From the NCBI GenBank assembly GCA_032622095.1, contig CP136064.1, positions 114,626,004 through 114,690,003 on the forward strand: a stretch of 64,000 nucleotides of DNA, in the 5' to 3' direction. This stretch comes from Siphonodentalium dalli (taxonomy: Eukaryota > Mollusca > Scaphopoda > Gadilida > Siphonodentaliidae). Of the stretch, positions 24,686 to 36,020 are shown piece by piece. A model generated the notes under the pieces. That model was not told the origin of the DNA, did not search any database, and saw only the letters and a program-made list of their open reading frames with translations. Both the position numbers and the translations under genes were made by a program. Numbering within the stretch: the stretch's first letter is position 1; every line of letters begins with the position of its first letter.

Positions 24686-24885
24686 TTCGGGGGTGGGGGG
24701 GGGGGGGGGGGTCAATGCATATTATTTTTCATTTGCGCTTAAGCGGAAATGATTTTCGGTTAGGCATAAACATTTGCGCTTAAGCCTAAATGATAGAGGT
24801 TATTTGAACTTAAGCGCAATATGTGTGCTTAAGCGCAAATATGTGTGCTTAAGCGCAAATATTTTCGCTCAAGCGTAAATAAATA
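24686..24885. repeat. Poly-G tract and GCGCTTAAGCGC-type minisatellite
   Basis: A G-run of about 18 interrupted by one T (about 24690-24711) precedes several copies of TTGCGCTTAAGCG(C/G)AAAT and variants such as GTGCTTAAGCGCAAATAT. The core CTTAAG is self-complementary. The sequence style (TTGCGCTT.AG.GCAA) echoes the minisatellite at 4.4 kb. Confidence 0.7.
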
Positions 24886-24916
24886 ATAAATGTGAATAGG
24901 GCCTCCCCCATATATA

Positions 24917-25062
24917 TATGACCATGGCGGGAATTGCGCTGGTGCAGCATTAAAGTCTTAACAGACCATATGCTAGAGCATTCTCTTATATATGTGAGTC
25001 ATCCAAATGAAGCCTCGTATCATATATAAAAGAATGCACTGGCTTACAAGGCTTGCCAATGA
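24917..25062 (+). mobile_element. Diverged fragment of the 17.7-kb TTAA MITE family
   Basis: Shares GCGCTGGTGCAGCATTAAA-like start, TTCTCTTATATATGTGAG and AGAATGCACTGGCTTACAAGG with 17734-17996. No intact ends. Confidence 0.6.
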
Positions 25063-25199
25063 ACTGAACATTTATCAGGTTATTGCATGAATTTTTAATA
25101 CACAGCAAGGCAGGTTACATCATTTTATAGATATTCTAGAATTTCTAGTTTGTGAAAACTATACTTAAAGCCATATTTTATGCACCCTGTCTAACCAAC

Positions 25200-26900
25200 T
25201 GAACTATGAACTATAGACATGTTATTATTTTTATTATCAGAGACATGCCTTCTGCAAAGATATAGCCTTATACATTATAAACATGCAAATAGTTGCTTCA
25301 TTTGGGCTAACTTCCATCATTTAGTGAGTCAAACGTGAGGAAATTCTCTTAGTTTGACAGTTGTAGCATGCCTGGCCCTGTGAGTTGATGTCACAAACAT
25401 CAAATAGTAGTACTTCTTATCAGATGGACATCTCGACCAATAAATTAAACATTTCTCATGGTCACTGCATGCATTATAATATATAGACCAAGGTAGAAAA
25501 CATCAGTTGATGGATATTTTACTTAAAATAGTCTGTGGAAACTACATAAAAGCAATATTGTATGCATCCCTCTACAGCCAAATGAAATTAAACTATGGGT
25601 ATTTTATTGTGTATTTTATCAAACTGAAATGGTGTATCAAACCTCAAATGGCAGTATTTCTTATCAGATGGACATGTCTACCAATAAATTAAACATTTCT
25701 CATGGTCATTGCATGCATTTTAATATACAGGACAAGGTAGAAACATCATTTGATGGAAATATTACTTAAAATAGTCTGTCAAATCTACATAAAAGCCATA
25801 TTGTATGCATCCCTGTATAGCCAAATGAAATTAAACTATGGATATTGTATTGTTTATTTCATTAGAGACATGCATTCTGTTGAGATATAGCCTTATATAT
25901 GTTATAAACATGCAAATAGTGGCTTTATTTGGGCTTGCTTCCATAATTTAGAGAGTCAAACCTGAAGAGATTCCCTTATTTCAAATTTACAAGATGCCAA
26001 GCCAGCTGAAATGGTGTATCGAACCTCAAATGACAGTATTTCTTATCAGATGGACATCTCTACCAATAAATTAAACATTTCTCATGGTCACTGCATGCAT
26101 TATAATATATAGACCAAGGTAGAAAACATCAGTTGATGGATATTTTACTTAAAATAGTCTGTGGAAACTACATAAAAGCAATATTGTATGCATCCCTCTA
26201 CAGCCAAATGAAATTAAACTATGGGTATTTTATTGTGTATTTTATCAGAGACGTATATTCTGTTGAGATATAGCCTTATACATGTGATTAACATGCAAAT
26301 TGTGGCTTCATTTGGGCTTTCTTCCATTATTTAGGGAGTCAAATCTGAAGAAATTCCCTTAGTTTTATATTTATGATCCCATAATCCCATGAAATGGTAT
26401 TTTAAACCTCAAATGTCAGTATTTCTTATCAGATGGACATATCAACTAATGAATTAAACATTTCCCATGGTCATTACATGCATTTTAATATACAAGGCTA
26501 TGTAGAAAACATCATTTGATGGATATTTTACTTAAAATAGTCTGTGGAAACTACATAAAAGCAATATTGTATGCATCCCTCTATAGCCAAATGCAATTGA
26601 ACTATGGATATTTTATTGTGCATTTTACCAGAGACATGTATTCTGTTGAGATATATAGCCTTATACATGTTATTAACATGCACATAGTGGCTTCATTTGG
26701 GCTTTCTTCCATAATTTAGAGAGTCAAAGCTGAATAAATTCCCTTAGGTTTCAAATTTAAAAGATGCCAAGCCAACTATGGATGAATTGGATATTTTATT
26801 GTTTGTATCATCAGAGATATTAGCATTCTGCTATTATATAGTCTTTTGTGTGTTATAAACATACAATAGGTGCATGGTCTCATTGGGCTTGCTTTCATAA
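25200..26900 (+). repeat. About 383-bp tandem repeat, four main copies
   Basis: The anchor TTCTTATCAGATGGACAT recurs at 25414, 25658, 26040 and 26423, giving periods of 244, 382 and 383 bp. The first period is short because part of a unit is missing. Each unit carries TTAAACATTTCTCATGGTCA, a GATGGATATTTTACTTAAAA block and a TATAGCCTTATA block. Partial units flank the main copies on both sides. Two ORFs with identical N-termini (25507 and 26516, plus) arise from this period and are not genes. Confidence 0.88.
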
Positions 26901-27234
26901 TACAAGAGAGTCAACTCTGAATAAATACCATCGGTTTGAAATTGGTAGCATCTTCCATCCTTATATAAGAGGGGTATATACCAGATTGAAGTACCGGTTT
27001 AATTAATAGGTTCAATGCAAGGGGCCACCAGAGAGGTTTGTCTAGTTCGGAATGGTGTGGCAAACCGCCATTTGGAGATTTCAAGGGAGCTCTAGGTCTC
27101 CTCAATGGCGACCCACTATATTGTGCAAACAACATTTTATTAAAATTGTATAAAGGTCAGCATGCCCTAAGAGCATTGAGTAATAGATAAAAACACTTAC
27201 TGACAGATTGCCAATAACAAAATTACATATGTTG
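26901..27234. other. Unassigned interval
   Basis: A 74-codon minus-strand ORF (26911-27135) has no recognisable motif. Nothing else is seen. Confidence 0.4.
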
Positions 27235-27500
27235 AAACTATTGTTATGTAAACAAAACTGTTACAGTGATTTGTCAACAAATATATAATTCTAGCTGTAT
27301 TATTAGTTCAAATATTTAACTATGAATAACATTTTCAGAATATTTAATCAACAGGTTGGACCTTTTCCAATGTTATGTAAACAAAACTGTTACAGTGAGT
27401 GACTTGTCAACAATTATATAATCCTATAGCTGTAGTATTACATGTAGTTCAAATATTTAAGTATGAATATGAATTTTAAGAATATTTAATCAACAGGTTG
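27235..27500 (+). repeat. Two tandem copies of a ~127-bp repeat
   Basis: Both copies start with ATGTAAACAAAACTGTTACA and end with TTTAATCAACAGGTTGG. A third copy is dispersed at 17601. Confidence 0.75.
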
Positions 27501-27619
27501 GTCTGGTTGGACCCTTTTCAATGTTTACCATAAAATTTTGATCACAATTTTGCTCTCGTTGGACTTTTACAGTTATTCCAATACAGCAGTAATTTCTACA
27601 TAACAATTAATTCTTGGTT

Positions 27620-27915
27620 TATAAATATTTTCTTTAAGTATTTCTTAACTTAGAAAAAAAATCTTGAAACAAGAAATATATATTTAATTTTTGAAGCCAT
27701 TTTCTTAGTAAGGAAATTGTTTCTTGTTTCAAGACTAAAATCTATCTTATTTGAGAAAACTATCTCTTGTCTGGTGGGAGTTTCTTAAATTTTCTTGATG
27801 TAGCAGACTTGGGGGGTATATTTCCCAAAATAAGATTTATTTTCCTGTTTCAGGAAATAGTTTTTCTTGTTTCAAGATATTTTATCTTATTAAGAAATTA
27901 TTTTTGGCAGCGTAT
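27620..27915 (-). mobile_element. AT-rich terminal-repeat element, opposite orientation to 13.9 kb
   Basis: Ends TATTTTTGGCAGCG, the inverse of the CACTGCCAAAAATA end at 13944. Interior has TCTTGAAACAAGAAA, TTTCTTGTTTCAAG and TTTCCTGTTTCAGGAAA palindromes. A PyMOL-like fold is not claimed; only the inverted motifs are seen. Left end is not identifiable. Confidence 0.55.
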
Positions 27916-28735
27916 CGTCGCATGTGGAATTAGTATCAATGGCGTGTTACAGACATGTTGAATTTTATGGGTATCAACCCGGACCAGTTTGTGAGTGAGG
28001 TCTTGGGGAAATATCACGTATCTGGGATTCATTAATTGTATTCTCTATACATAGCTCCAATGTATTCCGCATACAAAGAAATGAAAAGTCAATATTTACA
28101 AACAGCACGAATGAGTAACCACCCCAATTCATTTAGAATATAACATGCCGATATTTGTCGCGTATAACTAAATGAAAACATTCACTAACGATATTAAATA
28201 ACATGTTAAACACCGATATAAGCAAACACCTCGGATTCATGTTCGAATTCAAGTTATTATACAATCGTCAATTCCCCGTGCAGTATAATAGTAGATAGCA
28301 TTCCGATTTATGTCACGTGAAAATAAACGAAAGATCTTCAAATAACAATGCAACAATGCAGGTTAAAGACGAATAAAAACACATAACGCGCAGAGCGCCA
28401 ATGGTTAACGCGCGAATTCCCGTTAGAATTAATCGCCTTGCACTTTTTGGCATCCGAATAACAATTATGAAACAACTACAACTTTTACCGGATTCGGGGT
28501 CGCACTACAAATTTTAATGCGTTCCAAAACAACCGGACCCGGGGTCGCACTACAACTTTTAATGCGTCCCCAAAAAAAAAAACATTTCTATAAATAAAAT
28601 CCCCAGCGCCCATAGGTATCAAGAATTTCTACATTAGTATATTTTATGTAATGACAATAGTCACCAACTGTCTTGTTTTTCTGCCGAGAAGGTGGCGTTT
28701 ATTTTCGGCTTTTCAACATCAAAGTATGTCAGCGT
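27916..28735. other. Unassigned interval with a short direct repeat at 28488-28566
   Basis: CGGGGTCGCACTACAA followed by TTTTAATGCGT occurs twice about 52 bp apart. Nothing else recognised. Confidence 0.5.
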
Positions 28736-28739
28736 GCGT

Positions 28740-29351
28740 CACCCATTCAAGATGGCGGCGGACGGTTAGAAGTGTCAACAACGGAGGACAGTAATTCGAC
28801 AGAATTGCTTTGATTAAGCAACAAGCAAGCTGTCTATGAAGACTGTTCGTGTGGGTGATGTATCCTTCGTCATATATATCAGCTCGTTTGACTTTTTCCA
28901 CCAAGACCTCATTCCTATTTGAGGACCGAACACTCGAAATATCCTATTCTCGAGGAAATCTCCAAGTCCAAAGTCCGCCCAATTTGGTGTTTCTGGAAGA
29001 AGTCGCTGTGGTGTCTGACTATTCTACTTCAGCCCAATATTACACCCAGTGACGTCTTGGCATGTTTGTGTACCTGGATTTGCTTGACTCGACGATTGAC
29101 CCAATCAAGAACCTTTGAGTGCACGCCATGCAATGATTCGCCGACTGATTGCCGTGTGAATCTCTGTGTTTTCATTGTCATGGCACGCTTGTGTGCCCTG
29201 ACTCGCTTAACTCGCCGATTGACCTAATCAAGAACCTTTGACAGTTTTCGCCATGCAATGCTTCGCCGACTGATTGCCGCGTGAATATCGGTGTTTCCAT
29301 TGACCGCGAATTCTACTATCGACATACCTTAATAGTATTTCCTCCTCTGCT
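28740..29351 (+). promoter_or_regulatory. Probable LINE-A 5' UTR with YY1-like site and 126-bp tandem repeat
   Basis: This is the sequence just upstream of LINE-A ORF1. CAAGATGGCGGC at 28748-28759 matches the YY1 recognition core (AAGATGGC) known at the start of mammalian L1 5' UTRs. A 123-126 bp segment (from 29059 and again from 29182) is directly duplicated, sharing AATCAAGAACCTTTGA and TTCGCCGACTGATTGCCG. Tandem 5' UTR monomers act as internal promoters in some LINEs. The exact transcription start and 5' boundary are not proven, and no target duplication was identified. Confidence 0.5.
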
Positions 29352-30601
29352 ATGGGTGACCAAGCTGACAATCGGACTACCTTTCTCTCATCGGACGTGA
29401 TTGCAGGGGCGCATAGCGCTCTGTACAATGACGATTCTCTTCAACAAGACCGTATGGTACCGTTCCCCGACATTAACCATGAAAACCCGTACAAGGGACC
29501 AAATATCTCAGAAAACTCATGCAATGAGGAAGAAGACCAAAATGACACACAAGACAGCTGCAACTTGAGTGCCACGATTCGCCTACTTGCCCAAAACATG
29601 GACACTACGAATAGTGAAGAAGTCTCTTTGAGAATATTGTGGGTAAAAAACGTCTTAAATAGTGTGCCAAAGGACAACTTCGTCGAAACAATAAAATACT
29701 CATGTGGTAACTCAGAATCACTCCTTAAAATGGTGAGACATAACGCTTTCCTTGAAGCTCGAAAAATGTCATCCTATCCATATGTATCATCAGCTACAAT
29801 GAAAAATCGAATAAGCCCACAGAATGGACATGGGTCATCCGTAGTCGATAAATTATCGAATGACATTTACAACTTACTCATGTATCTAACTGACGATGAC
29901 ACAGACTATTTATCAGAGCTGATAAGCAAGAGCACTCGAAGAAATACTACTTCAGCAAGCCAGCCTACAGAATGTAACGATTCTTCATTCACTCAAAATT
30001 CAGAGGACATGCGCCCATCGGTCTTTTCCTACATCATAGGAATCGCACACACACTGAAGGTGATTATTCGTACCCTAGAGACACCGGTTATCACAATTCT
30101 GACAATAACAAGGACAAGATCAATTATCGTAGCGAACCGTCGTACAATTACAACAACAACAATAGAGGCAGCAGCGATCGGTCTTCTTATTACAACAACA
30201 ATAGAGGTAGCAACGATCGGTCTTATAATTACAACAACAACAGCAATCGATACCAGAGCAACGTGAGCGGGAATTACGACAGGCAACATGCCGACGACGC
30301 TCAAGATGACGTATATATTCATCGAAACAAATCTCCTATCACGACCAGACGACTCATTCTCACAAACCTCAGCAACGGATGGAACTCTGAAAAAATTCGC
30401 GATTACCTACTGGAGAATGACGTCATATTTTCATACATCAGCCTTAAGCGGAACAGATACGGACAGTTTACTGCAAGACTCAATGTCTCAAAACAGAACG
30501 CTGGTGAAGTTATGAGAGACTATTTCTGGCCGAGAGGAGTGAACTGTGACGAGTGTGCCAATCAACGTGAAGATTGGAATGAATTGCCCGATTTTGCGTA
30601 A
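29352..30601 (+). pseudogene. LINE-A ORF1 protein (one frameshift)
   Basis: ORF1 proteins of two-ORF LINEs bind the element RNA in the ribonucleoprotein. The first frame (from ATG 29352) covers about 220 residues. They include KDNFVETIKYSCGNSE and DKLSNDIYNLLMYL, which align with ORF1 of LINE-B in this window. Somewhere between about 29990 and 30060 the frame must shift. After that, the frame ending at 30601 encodes a striking Asn/Tyr/Ser/Arg/Gly-rich stretch (about 30060-30260), then TTRRLILTNLSNGW, which looks like an RRM RNP-type beta strand, and a tail RDYFWPRGVNCDEC. Total length would be about 416 residues. The product is predicted to be broken by the frameshift. Homology outside this window is not tested. 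Confidence 0.82.
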
Positions 30602-30634
30602 CTTTCAGGACATCTACCATTCTACCTCTCAACT

Positions 30635-33600
30635 ATGATACATATCACATCTATTGCTTATGCCTTTATGCTGCTTGTTGTTTGCAACTTATTTAGAACC
30701 TGTTGTTTGTATTCATACCATGATTCGTCTTTGTATTTTGAACCAGTAATAATGTTGTCACTGATTACATGGAACTGCACGGGAATTATGTCATCAGCCT
30801 CATATCTAAGTACGATATTGGACACTGGAAGGTATGATATTGTTGGTCTGAGTGAACATTGGTTGTTGAATAAAGATCATCGTTTTCTGGACTCACTGAG
30901 TAGCAATTATAGCTCATATATCATCAGTGACTTTTCACAAAGAACGGCCACACAGAGAGGTCGCCCCAAGGGAGGTATTGGAATCCTTTGGAACAAAAGG
31001 TTGGATAACGCAGTTTGCGCAATAGATTTGCAAGACGATCGTATTATGGGCATTCAAATACGCCTTGGGCAACATACATACCTTTATATCTTCCAAGTAT
31101 ATCTACCTTCCAGTAACTATACTTCAGACCATTAAGAAGAGTATGCCCAAAAACTTGGTGACATATATGACAGGTATAACAATTATGGAAAGGTCATAAT
31201 AATGGGTGATCTGAATGCGACAATTACTAGAATGGACACAAGAAGTAAACACTTTCGTCGTTTACTTGATCGTTGCAAGTTAATTTCAGCAAATTGCCAG
31301 GACTTTTGTATTGGTGCCAATGAAACTGTTATACCTGCAATCGATATACCAGGCTCAATAATAGATCACATTTTAGTACATGCAGACGACATGGCTACCG
31401 TGATGGAGGTCGATGTCATTACGGACGACATGGCCGAGTTATCAAACCACAGACCTGTCAGGGCCGTTATTGACTTCGATGCCCCACATGGAAATCATGT
31501 TGATGGCAGACTAAAGTATAACTGGAAACAATTCTCTGCTAACCCATCTCTACAACCTGAATACGAGAGTGGCCTTCGCGACTGCATGCCTTCAATTTCA
31601 TCGCCTATTAACAACGCTAGTGATCTTGACAATTACTACTCAGTCGTAGTTAACGGCATATGCATTGCCTCCAGCAAAACTGTGCCCGTGAAAAGTTTCG
31701 TTCACACCTAAAGCCTTTTTGGAACAATAAATTGAAGAAGCTGCACAAAGCGATGGCAGCAATGCGTGCGACCTGGATTTCAAATGGAAAAACTCGTGAT
31801 TCTTCTCACTCGAGTTATCAGTCATATAAACGTTCCAAATCTGAATTCAGGCGCGAATACAGAAAGGCATCTCAATCATTTATAGACCATTTTTATGCTG
31901 AAATAGATAAGGCAGCCGAAGCCGACCAAGATACCTTTTTCAGACTATTTAACGTTCAACGGAAACTACGGACAGAATGTACCACACCTATGTTTAAACA
32001 TGATGGAGCTATTATTCGAGGCAATAAGGAAATTTCCGAGGCATGGATATCTTATTATGAGGACATATTCTCTGTATCTGATGATTGTGTATTTGATAAT
32101 TCTCATTTCCAGCATGTAAATGACTTTGTAGAATGTAAATAGGAATCATCAGATCTAAGTGATGCTGACAAGCTGACATCATATCCTGTGAATGTATCAG
32201 AGGTACACGAAGTAGTCCAATCACTTAAGTCAAACAAAGCCTCTGGTTGCGACGGCGTATATTATGAACACCTGAAATTCGGTGGAACAATTATGGAACA
32301 ATCGTTATCACACCTTTTCAATCATATTATATCACTGGAATACATTCCAAAGCTTGCGAAAAGGGGTCTCATCGTCTCACTCCACAAAGGAGGTTCATAA
32401 CCCAAAGAGTCTTTCAATAGTTATCGTGCCATCACATTGCTGCCAGTAATATACAAAGTGTTCGAAAGAGTCTTACTTCGTAGATTGGAAACAAACACAC
32501 CTTTGCAGATTCAAACGCACCCTCTCCAAAGCGGATTTCAGAAAAATGTAAGTTGTCTCATGACTTCCTTTATACTGAATGAATGTATTTCGTTCACATC
32601 CGAAAAGCATAGCAAATTATTTGCTTGCTTCTTGGATGTCAAGAAAGCATTTGATGCTGTCTGGATTAACGGTCTGCTTTACAAGCTTGACCAACGCGGC
32701 ATCCAAGGAAAAATATGGCGTCTGCTTGCTCAGCTTCTCTTGGATCTTAAATGTAAAACTACATTCCAAGGTGGAGACTCGCGTTGGATCGATATCAAAG
32801 CTGGTACCCGCCAGGGAGGTACCATATCACCATTGATGTACACAATCTACATTGACCAATTGCTTCATTTACTTGAAAATTCAGGACAGGGACTCAAAAT
32901 GTACAACGTCAATTGCGCTTCCCCGACACATGCTGATGGTATGGTACTCCTCTCTCTAACTGAAACAGGATTGCGTAACCTGTGTCAAATCTGTATTGAC
33001 TTTAGTCGTAAATGGAGATACCAGTTCAACGCGACCAAAACTGTCTTCATTGTATTCAATGAATCACAATACGAACATCAAAGAGCTAATCGTACATGGA
33101 CTTTTTTAAACGAAAATATCCCCGATTCAACATCTGTCACACATCTTGGACTCAATATTAGCAAATTTAAGTTTAATGACAATCTGGTAACTCAGATCTG
33201 TAACAAACTTAGAAGCACATTTTTCATGCTGTCGGATGCGGGTCTTTATTATGGAGGGATAACTCCATTAAGTTCCCTGAAAATTTATGAGTCGATTGTT
33301 CTCCCGCGTGGTCTATACGGCTCAGAATTCCTCATATGCCTTAACTACTCAGAAAACGAGCGCCTCGAGAAAATTCATCGGCTGTGCATAAAAAACATAC
33401 AAGGATTGCATATCAGAACTAGAACTGACATGGCACAGGCTCTCCTCGGGGTACATGGTTTGGAATCATATATCGAAAGGAGAAAACTATCTCTCTTTCA
33501 AAATCTATGTAATTTGGGTACAGGGAAGACAGTTAAAGAAATATTTCTAGTACGGCTCTCCGAATATCTCGTAACTGGTCATCAATCGTCTTATTTCTCA

Positions 33601-34206
33601 GATATTTCCAGAATTATTGATAATTACGGTCTTGCATCTCATTTTCTGAATTTCTGTTCTTCGTCATTATTCCCTTCAAAACTACAGTGGAAACAAATCG
33701 TTAAAACTTCACAGAAAGAAAGTCTTTTTGATGATTGGGATAGACGCACATCACACGATTCCACATTCAACAGATTTCGTCATGTTCATCTAGATCATTC
33801 GCTATCCTCTCTATGGAAAACCTGTCGCAAATACCCAAATTTCTCAGACGATTACCGCATCGTAGCTCAACTAATTTGTTCACCTTCGTGCAATCTATTA
33901 CAGCAATGCGGATTGTGCCAGTCTGTCTTTTTTGACGAAATTCAACATACGATTTTGGAATGCGCGTCTCTGAACAAGACAAGAACTGATGTCTGGTATA
34001 CAATTCTTGAACAATTTGGAATTTCTTGTTTTTTAAAACTTGATGCATATACTTGTCCAAAACAATTTGAAATTTTCCTGGGAAATTTATCGGATCTACC
34101 ACTTGAAGATACAGATCTTGAGTCATATCAAGCTATTCACCTTTTCACTGTAAGTTGTGCATGCTTATGGAGAGAAGCTATATTCCGGAAAGCCAACCGT
34201 CCATAG
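30635..34206 (+). pseudogene. LINE-A ORF2: APE endonuclease plus reverse transcriptase (inactive)
   Basis: ORF2 nicks target DNA and copies the RNA into the genome. The endonuclease starts at MLSLITWNCTG (30752; the frame is open from 30635). It shows SEHWL, IFQVYLPS, MGDLN, IIDHIL and SNHRP. The RT shows SGCDGVYYEHLK, the ITLLPVIYKVFERVL block, FLDVKKAFD (motif A), TRQGGTISPL (motif B) and a motif C reading HADG where HADD/YADD is expected. The RT end has a CxxC..H..C knuckle (CGLCQSVFFDEIQHTILEC). Damage: TAA at 31133, a frameshift near 31698, TAG at 32140, TAA at 32398 and the motif C change at 32938-32940. Length of about 1150 codons is normal for LINE ORF2. Clade (CR1/L2/I-like) is not resolved. 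Confidence 0.95.
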
Positions 34207-34695
34207 ACTCTTATTTTAGACGATAATACATAACTTAGACGTGAATTGAAATATTATAACTCAGTTATTTCTGTCTGATGCTACATTAGCTTAGCCGAGT
34301 CTGTAAATAAACACATGTGGATAAATTCATAGCATTCATAGCAAACTTGAAACTGACCTAATGTACGTCCATACATTTATGTAATATATATATATGCGCC
34401 AGTTCTTGGTCTGCGATGCTTCGATTCGGTGTCTGCGTGGGGTACATTTTTGAACCACATGGAAAGTTCCCCATCTCGATTCATCGCCGTCAACAAATGA
34501 CGCATCAGTAGCACGAAATCGATAATAACCCATCTCTACTCCAATATTATTCATTAATCGTCTGCGCCATCTTGTACTTTAGGATGTTCTGTATATATGT
34601 TGGGTTATCTTTATTTGTCATTTTGTTTTTGTTCACCTTTTGTAATTATTATATTATATCAACTCTTCATGATATGGAGGATAAATAAAGATATA
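34207..34695 (+). mobile_element. LINE-A 3' UTR and tail
   Basis: About 490 bp follow the ORF2 stop and end in TGATATGGAGGATAAATAAA then GATATATAC, an AATAAA-like signal near a short AT tail. A 72-codon minus-strand ORF (34336-34554) lies inside it. It has an oddly protein-like composition but no motif I recognise, and I do not call it a gene. Confidence 0.6.
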
Positions 34696-34975
34696 TACAT
34701 TGGACGAGCGCAAGTGAAGCTCAAGCAAACTGGATCGAATCATACGTGTGATTTATTACTTATACGGAGATGCTGAGTTATAGGTAGTATAGACACTAGG
34801 TCACGGGCACTGCCAAGAACACAACGACCTGAAACACACACAGTAGACACTAATATTTATTCAAATAATTAGTTTCAACCGACATGTATTTTCCAGTCAT
34901 AAATTCCAAAATCCATTCTTCAGGTTATAAAGTTTAATATGCTCAAAAGGTTTATCAGGCTATAGGAGGGACTCG

Positions 34976-35710
34976 CACTGGCGGCCATTTTGTTTCTCCC
35001 TAAGTTGTCGATTGCAGATTTTTTTGTCAGATGATATTGAAGGATTAGTTGCGGTCATGCAAACGTCATAATGTTCAAATATTTGTGACATATTATGATT
35101 AGTTTTGTGTTTTTTTCTGAAAAAATTGTTGAAAAAAAATCGAATTTATCAAATTCTGAGCCATATTCTGGCGGCCATCTTGGATTTCGATTTACAATTT
35201 GACATCAGTTAACGTAGAAATATATAAGGAACAAAATACATATCATTGCAATGTCGTAACTCAATTGTTTTTTCAACAATCGTCATATAAATAGACATAG
35301 GGTAATACTCGCGAAATTTACCGACTGTTGCGGGTGATCGTACTGGCGGCCATTTTGTTTTCTCCCTGAGTTGTCGATTGCAGAATTTTTTATCAAATGA
35401 TATTGGAGAATTACTTGCGGTCATATAAACGTCATAATGTTCAAAAATTTGTGTCATATTGTGATTGGTTTTGTGTTTTTTCTGAAATAATTGTTGAACA
35501 AAATTCTAATTTATCAAATTCTGGGCCATATTCTGGCGGCCATCTTGGATTTTAATTTACAAATTTGATATCAGTTAACAGAGACATATGTAAGGAACAA
35601 AATGCAATTCATTGTAATGTCATATCTCAATTATTTTTCCCACAATCGTCATATACATAGACATAGGGTAAAATCGCGAAATTTTCCGACCCTCATGGGC
35701 GCCATCTTGG
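34976..35710 (+). repeat. 364-bp tandem repeat, two copies plus a partial third
   Basis: TGGCGGCCATTTTGTTT recurs at 34980 and 35344. Each unit includes GTTGTCGATTGCAGA, TTCTGGCGGCCATCTTGGAT and ATAGACATAGGGTAA. A third partial begins at about 35690 with GGGCGCCATCTTGGATTA. Each unit carries two GCCAT-type (YY1-like) cores. Confidence 0.85.
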
Positions 35711-35803
35711 ATTACGTCATATGCGACCAGGTTGATTTCTTGTTAACATCCGGAATTCTACTCCAGAGGTATTCAGGTACATAACTAAAATCTGTCCGGA
35801 GGA

Positions 35804-35822
35804 GTCCTGGGGGGGGGGGGGT
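35804..35822 (+). repeat. Poly-G tract
   Basis: A run of 11-12 G follows CCTG. One of many poly-G or poly-C tracts in the window. Confidence 0.9.
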
Positions 35823-35868
35823 CCATAGGGGGTGTACCTAGCTGCCCGACTACATGTACGTATCAGCA

Positions 35869-36020
35869 TGAACATATATGCATTTTGAACCTGTTTAACG
35901 CTGTAGAACCTGCAGATGATAGATTACACATAGAACCTAATCAATGAACATATATGCATTTAGAACCTGTTTAACGCTGTAGAACCTGCAGATGATAGAT
36001 TACACATAGAACCTAATCGT
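35869..36020 (+). repeat. 76-bp direct duplication
   Basis: Two almost identical units begin TGAACATATATGCATTT (35869 and 35945) and end with TACACATAGAACCTAATC. The near identity implies a recent event. Confidence 0.92.

Noticed and set aside
25507-26719. Two ORFs with identical N-termini as a possible gene family
   Set aside because: They follow the 383-bp tandem repeat and diverge when the repeat does.
34336-34554. 72-codon minus-strand ORF with protein-like composition
   Set aside because: It lies in the LINE-A 3' UTR and has no recognisable motif.
28740-34695. Endogenous retrovirus or LTR retrotransposon
   Set aside because: No LTRs, protease or integrase; the endonuclease is APE-type and precedes the RT, as in LINEs.
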